Shown: positions 17,125-21,461 of the stretch, in pieces
Layout of the letters: each line of letters begins with the position of its first letter
Position numbering within the stretch: position 1 is the stretch's first letter
Notes under the pieces: model-generated
What the model was told of the DNA's origin: nothing
The model's database searches: none
What the model saw: only the letters and a program-made list of their open reading frames with translations
Position numbers and translations under genes: made by a program
NCBI GenBank assembly: GCA_030531025.1
Contig: JAUMTV010000057.1
Location: 1 to 21,461 of the forward strand
From: Turicibacter sp.
GTDB lineage: Bacteria; Bacillota; Bacilli; MOL361; Turicibacteraceae
Reading direction: 5' to 3'
Length of the DNA stretch: 21,461 nucleotides

Positions 17125-17764
17125 ATGCTTCACGGTGATAAGGCACTTCTTTAAATGATGTTTCACCAGGAATGACTTCAACTTTACCATTCGTAATATC
17201 AATCATCCAAGTTATAAATGTTTCTTCAGCATCTACATCGATTAACACTTCAACCGATACTTTATCTGTGTAATGAACTTGACTAATTAAATAGTCTGTT
17301 CCCTCTAAGCGGTTTTGAATTGTTCCAAGTAAATTATAATCTGCATTAACAAACATTGTTTTCATTGTTTTACGTTCAATGACCCCAAGTTCTTTAATCG
17401 CTTCTGAAACAGCTTTTCCATATGTACGAATTAATCCACCAGCACCTAGTTTAATTCCACCGAAGTAGCGAGTAACAACGACAACACAGTTTTTGATTCC
17501 TTGTTTACGAAGTACTTCAAGCATTGGAACTCCAGCTGTTCCACTTGGTTCACCATCGTCATTTGCTTTTTGAATTTCATTGAAATCTCCAATTTGGTAA
17601 GCTGAACAATTATGTGTCGCATTCCAATGAAGCTTTTTGATGTCTTTAATAAATTCCATAGCCTCTTGATCGTTATAAACACGTTTGACATGACAAATAA
17701 AACGAGATTTATCAACAACGATTTCATGTTCACCATCTTGTGCTACCATTAAATAACGTTCCAA
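17123..17764 (-). CDS. yvyE: YigZ/YvyE (IMPACT-like) family protein
   Basis: A 213-aa cytosolic protein of the YigZ/IMPACT family. The N-terminal domain has HEIVVDKSRF, WNATHNCSAY, NDDGEPSGTAGVPMLEVL and VTRYFGGIKLGAGGLIRTYG, all hallmark segments; a smaller ferredoxin-like C-terminal domain follows. Molecular function in bacteria is not firmly known; the eukaryotic relative modulates translation control through Gcn1/Gcn2. The open frame begins at GTG 17773, but TTG at 17764-17762 is preferred. GAGGTGA lies at the usual distance before it, and the result ERYLMVAQ.GEHEI lines up with Bacillus YvyE. The GTG is itself part of that ribosome-binding site. It is the only minus-strand gene in the window and has its own extended -10 promoter. 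Confidence 0.9.
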   Translation of the reverse strand: MERYLMVAQDGEHEIVVDKSRFICHVKRVYNDQEAMEFIKDIKKLHWNATHNCSAYQIGDFNEIQKANDDGEPSGTAGVPMLEVLRKQGIKNCVVVVTRYFGGIKLGAGGLIRTYGKAVSEAIKELGVIERKTMKTMFVNADYNLLGTIQNRLEGTDYLISQVHYTDKVSVEVLIDVDAEETFITWMIDITNGKVEVIPGETSFKEVPYHREA

Positions 17765-17791
17765 ATGTATCACCTCAATTAGTTTGTTTTA

Positions 17792-17800
17792 ATTATAACA
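17792..17800 (-). promoter_or_regulatory. Extended -10 promoter of the YigZ-family gene
   Basis: On the minus strand this reads TGTTATAAT, the same nine bases as before rpiB and the ABC binding protein, 27 bases before the TTG start. The -35 region is weak. Confidence 0.6.
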
Positions 17801-17884
17801 TAAAAAGGGATATCCTTTTGCATAACTTTGTGCATGAATTTCAAGGAGAGCCTCAGACTAATCAGGTAAGCTATGATGTATAAG

Positions 17885-17912
17885 TTGACATTTTTCATTT
17901 TTCCGTTAAAAT
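17885..17912 (+). promoter_or_regulatory. Sigma-A promoter upstream of the DegV pair
   Basis: A perfect -35 TTGACA (17885-17890), a 16-base spacer and TAAAAT (17907-17912). It would give a leader of about 100 bases before the first DegV gene. Confidence 0.6.
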
Positions 17913-17985
17913 ATAAAGAAGGTTTGAGAATAAAACTATTTTTTGTTGATAATTAGTAGTCATACATTTTAGTGAATTGAAAATA

Positions 17986-17994
17986 TGATATAAT
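17986..17994 (+). promoter_or_regulatory. Second, proximal extended -10 promoter of the DegV pair
   Basis: TGATATAAT, a perfect extended -10, 28 bases before the ATG, with no good -35. Together with the TTGACA promoter it suggests two start points. Confidence 0.5.
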
Positions 17995-18022
17995 ATTGAT
18001 AGATAAAATAATGAGGTGGATT

Positions 18023-18889
18023 ATGAAAATCGCTATTGTAACAGACAGTCTTACAAACTTAACTGCAGCTGATTTAGAACGTTATCCATATGTTTATTAT
18101 GGATATTTAAATGTTATTGTAAATGATAAAGCTTATGCAGAACAAAAAGAAATCAATAATCAACAATTATTCCGCATGATTGATGAAGGTGCAACTTATT
18201 CAACATCACAACCTGCGCCAGAGGAATTTGTTCAATTATATACAAAACTACTTGAAGAGTATGATTATATTTTAGGGTTATTCTGTACGAATAATGTAAG
18301 TGGAACAGTGAACTCAGCACGTATTGCAAGTACAATGGTTGAGGGAGCTGAAGATCGTATCACAGTGATCGATACAAATACAGCTTCTATTGGGGTAGAA
18401 AATGTATTAATTCGTGTTTGTGAGCTTTTAGAAGAAGGAAAAAGTATTGAAGAGTTAATTAAAGCTGTTGAGTTTTATAAAACGCATGGCCCAATGTATT
18501 TATATGTGGATGATTTAAATACATTAGTTCGCACAGGGCGTTTGTCAAAAACAGCTGCTAGTATCGGGAATTTATTAAATATTAAACCGATTATCGGATT
18601 ATCGGATGGTAAACTAGATGTTTTTGATAAAGTACGTACAAAAAAACGTGTGTTTAAATGGATTGTGGAACGTTTACGTGAGGATGTTTCAAAATCAGGA
18701 AAACAAATTGTACGTATTACACATGTAAATGCCATCGAAGGAGCAAATGAATTAAAAGCTTTAATGGAAGAGGCATGTAAAGAATTAGTAGAGGTACATG
18801 TAGGAAATGAGATTGGACCGGTTATGGCAATCCACTTTGGACGTGGTGGAGTTGGTGCCTGCTGGATGCCTGAACAATACACTATTTAA
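18023..18889 (+). CDS. DegV-family fatty-acid-binding protein, first copy
   Basis: A 288-aa cytosolic protein of the DegV/FakB fold, which binds one fatty acid and in characterised members (FakB) presents it to the kinase FakA for entry into phospholipid synthesis. KIAIVTDSLTNL opens the N-terminal domain. TSQPAP (61-66) and SGT (93-95) supply the hydroxyl groups that hold the carboxylate in FakB. LNTLVRTGRLSK and LLNIKPIIGLSDGKL follow, and HFGRGGVG lies near the C terminus. The frame opens at TTG 17996, but ATG 18023 follows GAGGTGG and starts at the conserved MKIAIVTDS. A fakA gene is not in the window, so its kinase partner is unknown. Confidence 0.92.
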   Translation: MKIAIVTDSLTNLTAADLERYPYVYYGYLNVIVNDKAYAEQKEINNQQLFRMIDEGATYSTSQPAPEEFVQLYTKLLEEYDYILGLFCTNNVSGTVNSARIASTMVEGAEDRITVIDTNTASIGVENVLIRVCELLEEGKSIEELIKAVEFYKTHGPMYLYVDDLNTLVRTGRLSKTAASIGNLLNIKPIIGLSDGKLDVFDKVRTKKRVFKWIVERLREDVSKSGKQIVRITHVNAIEGANELKALMEEACKELVEVHVGNEIGPVMAIHFGRGGVGACWMPEQYTI

Positions 18890-18914
18890 TTAGACTATCT
18901 TGGGAGGTAAAGAT

Positions 18915-19766
18915 ATGGCAAAAGTTGCAATCGTATCTGATAGTACAGGATGTATTCCTGCTGAAGAACTTAAAGCACTAGATATTCATGTAAACTATAT
19001 TTCAATCGTATTTGGAACAGAGTCTTACCGTGAGTTTATTGATATGACACCAGAAGAATTTATGGATCGTTGTGCAAACTATAATGGGTTACCAACAACA
19101 TCACAACCTTCACCAGGGCAAACAATGGAATTATATGAATCATTATTTGCACAAGGATATGAAGATATTATTCATATTAATATTTCAAGTCAATTAAGTG
19201 GAAGTCATCAAACAGCAAAAACATGTGCTGAAATGGTAAATCCTGAGCACATTCATGTATTTGATTCACGTACCGTGACATATACACAAGGGATGTTTGC
19301 AGTTTATGCGGCTAAAAAAGCACAAGAAGGTGCCTCAGCACAAGAAATTCTTGATTACTTAGAAATGATTCGTGAAAACAATCAATTCTATGCAGCTATT
19401 AATGATTTAACAAATTTACGTAAAGGTGGACGTTTATCAAATGTTGAAGCTGCTTTAGGTAGTTTATTACAAATTAAACCAATCTGCCAAATTCAGCCGG
19501 ATGGAACGTTACAAGCGATTGAAAAAATCCGTACCTTTAAAAAATCATTAAAACGTTTAATTGAAATTGGTAAAGAAGCTAATTTAACAGATGACTATCA
19601 ATTAGTTGTTATGCACATTGGAAATGAAGAGGGTGCGAAAATCGCTCAAGCTGAATTACAAGAAGCATATCCAAATCATGAAGTTAAAATCTATCCAATT
19701 TCACTTGTTGTTGCCGTTCACGGTGGACCAGGTGCTGTTGCCATTGGATGGGTTAAACATAAATAA
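18915..19766 (+). CDS. DegV-family fatty-acid-binding protein, second copy
   Basis: A 283-aa paralogue of the preceding gene, 25 bases downstream and surely cotranscribed. Same landmarks: VAIVSDSTGCIP at the start, TTSQPSP (61-67), SSQLSGS (91-97), NLRKGGRLSN, LLQIKPICQIQPDGTLQ and VHGGPGAVAIGW at the end. Sequence differs widely from the first copy, so the pair is an old duplication or two separately acquired FakB types, which may prefer different chain lengths or saturation. ATG 18915 is chosen for GGGAGG 8 bases upstream over the in-frame upstream start at 18900. A long terminator follows. Confidence 0.92.
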   Translation: MAKVAIVSDSTGCIPAEELKALDIHVNYISIVFGTESYREFIDMTPEEFMDRCANYNGLPTTSQPSPGQTMELYESLFAQGYEDIIHINISSQLSGSHQTAKTCAEMVNPEHIHVFDSRTVTYTQGMFAVYAAKKAQEGASAQEILDYLEMIRENNQFYAAINDLTNLRKGGRLSNVEAALGSLLQIKPICQIQPDGTLQAIEKIRTFKKSLKRLIEIGKEANLTDDYQLVVMHIGNEEGAKIAQAELQEAYPNHEVKIYPISLVVAVHGGPGAVAIGWVKHK

Positions 19767-19809
19767 TAAAAATAACCAAGTACAAAAGTGCTTGGTTATT
19801 TTTATTATT
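19762..19809 (+). terminator. Terminator of the DegV pair
   Basis: A 19-bp perfect stem (19762-19780 with 19791-19809), continued inward by a T-G and two pairs to an AAAA loop. The stem overlaps the stop codon of the second DegV gene. Confidence 0.92.
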
Positions 19810-19941
19810 GAGCTTTGGCTAGAAGGGCAGCAGTTAATACGGAAGCGTTCAGTTTTAATAGATAAGGTTGTTATTTAGAATAGTGTGGATAGTGGATGAG
19901 TAAATTTTAAAAATATTAATGATTGTCATATTTTGTTATTT

Positions 19942-19984
19942 AATGGAATGTTGTATACTTATTGAGTATAACATTCCATTTTTT
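19942..19984 (+). terminator. Terminator-like hairpin in the leader of the YibE/F gene
   Basis: AATGGAATGTT (19942-19952) pairs perfectly with 19970-19980, then ATACT (19955-19959) with AGTAT (19965-19969), leaving a two-base GT bulge and a five-base loop. A T-run (19979-19984) follows. No gene lies between this and the DegV terminator at 19809, so it may stop a leader transcript or an unseen small RNA. Confidence 0.65.
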
Positions 19985-20031
19985 ATTTGGATGTATGCAA
20001 GAGGACAATATACAACTAGGAGGAATTTTTA

Positions 20032-21171
20032 GTGAAGAAGTGGAGTAAAGAATTATTACCTGTTATTTTGGTTTTAGTTGTTTGCGGTATTATTATTTGG
20101 ATTTCAGGATTTATTTTTCAAGGAGGTTATTTACCGAATCGATTAAATCGCGATGTTCAGTATTATAGCGCAACTGTGTTAGAAGTTCAGGATGAAGATC
20201 TTGGTCCAGATAACTATACAAAAGAATTTACAGTTGGGATACAAGAGATACGTGTGAAGTTAACTGATGGGCCATATTCAGGAGATGAATACACGTTTAC
20301 AAATCATATCAGTCGTTTATATAATACGATTGTTAAACCAGGAACAGATATCATTGTTGGAGCTTATTTAGATGAAGGAGAAATTCTTGATTTAACTGTA
20401 AGTAGTTATAAACGTCACCATGTATTAGCTTTACTAGGCGTTATTTTTTGTGCATTAGTCGCATGGATTGGGAAGTTTAAAGGTGTTAAGTCATTAGCTT
20501 CTTTATTCTTTACTGGTATTTGTGTCATCTTTTTAATGTTACCGTTAATGTTAGGTGGAATGCATCCTGTATTAGCTGCTATTATCATTGTTTTCTTAAG
20601 TACCTTTGTAACTCTATGGCTAGTAGCGGGGCTAAACAAAAAGTCTTTAACTGCGATTTTAGGAACGTTAGCGGGTGTCTTAATTGCAACGTTAATTGCT
20701 TATATCTTCAGTGATTTAGCTCATTTATCAGGGGGAACGATGCAAGATACAGAAGCGTTACTTTATGTGTCTGAAACAAGTAAACTTCAAGTTAAAGGGT
20801 TATTGTTAGCTTCTATTTTAATTGCTTCTTTAGGAGCGGTGATGGATGTAGCGATGTCTATTTCATCTTCGATGTTTGAGTTAGTTTCTGTTAATTCAAA
20901 ATTAACAATGAAGGAGTTAATTCAAAGTGGAATGAATGTCGGAACAGATATGATTGGAACGATGACCAATACCTTAATTTTAGCTTTAGCAGGAGGGTCG
21001 CTAACGACGGTTATTTTAATTTATTCAGCAACAATTAGTGAACTTCAGTTAGTTAATCTAGATTTACTTGGAACAGAGTTAATTCAAGGTATTGCAGGAA
21101 GTATTGGAATTGTTATTACGGTTCCAATTACAGTCTTAATTGCAGCTTATATGTGCGTTAAAAGAAAATAA
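20032..21171 (+). CDS. YibE/F-like family membrane protein
   Basis: A 379-aa polytopic membrane protein. One N-terminal helix (about residues 9-29) is followed by an extracytoplasmic domain to about residue 128 (SATVLEVQDEDLGP, VKLTDGPYSGDEYTF, PGTDIIVGAYLDEG) and then six or seven helices. Conserved YibE/F segments include SLASLFFTGICVIFLMLPLML, LIASLGAVMDVAMSISSSMFEL and GMNVGTDMIGTMTNTLILALAGGS. The family is found in Lactobacillales and Clostridia; its function is not established. GTG 20032 follows AGGAGG by 8 bases. In some genomes a second YibE/F gene is adjacent; here the gene is single and has its own terminator. Confidence 0.88.
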   Translation: MKKWSKELLPVILVLVVCGIIIWISGFIFQGGYLPNRLNRDVQYYSATVLEVQDEDLGPDNYTKEFTVGIQEIRVKLTDGPYSGDEYTFTNHISRLYNTIVKPGTDIIVGAYLDEGEILDLTVSSYKRHHVLALLGVIFCALVAWIGKFKGVKSLASLFFTGICVIFLMLPLMLGGMHPVLAAIIIVFLSTFVTLWLVAGLNKKSLTAILGTLAGVLIATLIAYIFSDLAHLSGGTMQDTEALLYVSETSKLQVKGLLLASILIASLGAVMDVAMSISSSMFELVSVNSKLTMKELIQSGMNVGTDMIGTMTNTLILALAGGSLTTVILIYSATISELQLVNLDLLGTELIQGIAGSIGIVITVPITVLIAAYMCVKRK

Positions 21172-21175
21172 TAGT

Positions 21176-21202
21176 AAAAGGTGATTTAATTCGCCTTTTT
21201 TT
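21176..21202 (+). terminator. YibE/F gene terminator
   Basis: AAAAGGTG (21176-21183) pairs with CGCCTTTT (21192-21199) with one T-G wobble, eight-base loop, then three more T residues. Confidence 0.85.
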
Positions 21203-21273
21203 GTGTTTTATATACTTTTTATTCAAAAAATAACAATTATTAACATAAAATTTATAAAAAAATGATGATTTTT

Positions 21274-21282
21274 TGGTATAAT
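21274..21282 (+). promoter_or_regulatory. Extended -10 promoter before the last gene
   Basis: TGGTATAAT, a perfect extended -10, about 78 bases before the ATG of the last gene. The -35 region is AT-rich and unclear. Confidence 0.6.
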
Positions 21283-21315
21283 TCCATTAGTTGTTAATAT
21301 GGAGAGGCCATTTTC

Positions 21316-21333
21316 ATGACAACTATATGGTAA
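21316..21333 (+). CDS. Tiny upstream ORF, five codons (MTTIW)
   Basis: ATG-ACA-ACT-ATA-TGG-TAA, preceded by GGAGAGG with an 8-base gap, an ideal ribosome-binding arrangement. It lies in the leader of the last gene, between its promoter and its own ribosome-binding site. It could be a regulatory leader peptide or an accident; no regulatory fold is obvious around it. Confidence 0.35.
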   Translation: MTTIW

Positions 21334-21359
21334 CTAAAAACTAATTTATGGAGGGTATT

Positions 21360-21461
21360 ATGAGGACCACTTTTTTTAAGAAGCTACTAAATAGCACGTT
21401 AGCTTTTAGTATTGCGACATCAGGGATTATTATTCCTAACCCAAAAGCATATGCACAAGCT
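21360..21461 (+). CDS. Secreted protein, N-terminal fragment cut by the window end
   Basis: The first 34 codons only. They form a classic Sec signal peptide: basic start MRTTFFKK, hydrophobic core with LAFSIATSGIIIP, and a signal peptidase I site at AYA-QA near residues 31-33. The ATG follows GGAGGG by 4-5 bases; an in-frame ATG at 21348 lies before that site and is less likely. Nothing of the mature protein is present, so its function cannot be given. Confidence 0.75.
   Translation, partial: MRTTFFKKLLNSTLAFSIATSGIIIPNPKAYAQA

Noticed and set aside
17806..17823. GGATATCC palindrome with A/T flanks upstream of the YigZ-family gene
   Set aside because: It is only eight core bases in AT-rich sequence, about where the -35 would lie. 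It could be an operator, but nothing supports a regulator.
19606..19878. 90-codon plus-strand frame across the end of the second DegV gene
   Set aside because: It overlaps a conserved coding region and a terminator in another frame, with low-complexity translation.

Overview
The window is an AT-rich stretch of core chromosome from a low-GC, endospore-lineage Firmicute. Three things show this: strong AAGGAGG/GAGGTGA ribosome-binding sites with many TTG and GTG starts, sporulation genes spoIIR, spoIID and spoIIQ, and a gene order like the Bacillus subtilis ywlC/spoIIR - rpiB - upp - atp - ywzB - spoIID - spoIIQ - mbl region. Protein style suggests a Turicibacter- or Erysipelotrichia-like organism rather than a Bacillus. 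That assignment is inference and needs a database search.

Layout. 1-2700: tsaC/ywlC (tRNA t6A synthesis), spoIIR (forespore-to-mother-cell signal), a degenerate GNAT-like gene in the position of Bacillus ywlB, and rpiB (pentose phosphate pathway). 2860-10750: one long transcription unit, upp-atpZ-atpI-atpB-E-F-H-A-G-D-C. It starts from a good sigma-A promoter before upp and ends at a perfect terminator after atpC. upp is joined to the ATP synthase genes by a stop/start overlap. The c subunit carries the Gln...Glu-Thr pattern of sodium-binding rings. 10750-11062: gene-poor gap with a second terminator and a possible gene remnant. 11063-12670: an orphan sugar-type ABC substrate-binding lipoprotein, then ywzB (DUF1146). 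12742-14504: spoIID, behind a near-perfect sigma-E promoter, and spoIIQ, whose M23 domain has lost most zinc ligands. 14667-15662: mbl (MreB family). 15820-17764: rarA and, convergent to it, a YigZ/YvyE-family gene sharing one bidirectional terminator. 18023-19766: two tandem DegV/FakB-like fatty-acid-binding proteins. 20032-21171: a YibE/F-family membrane protein. 21360-end: the first 34 codons of a secreted protein, preceded by a tiny upstream ORF with its own ribosome-binding site.

How the genes fit together. Most are housekeeping. SpoIIR activates sigma-E in the mother cell, SpoIID is made under sigma-E and remodels septal peptidoglycan, and SpoIIQ forms the forespore side of the engulfment zipper, so the window holds three consecutive parts of the engulfment programme. 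The ATP synthase operon is complete (a, b, c, alpha, beta, gamma, delta, epsilon) and has two assembly factors (AtpZ and AtpI).

I found no mobile element, CRISPR array, tRNA, rRNA or defence system, and no clear new multi-gene system. The points most worth a second look are the sodium-ring signature, the sigma-E promoter, the degenerate SpoIIQ, several structured leaders (before the GNAT-like gene, rpiB, atpB and yibE/F) and the five-codon ORF before the last gene.
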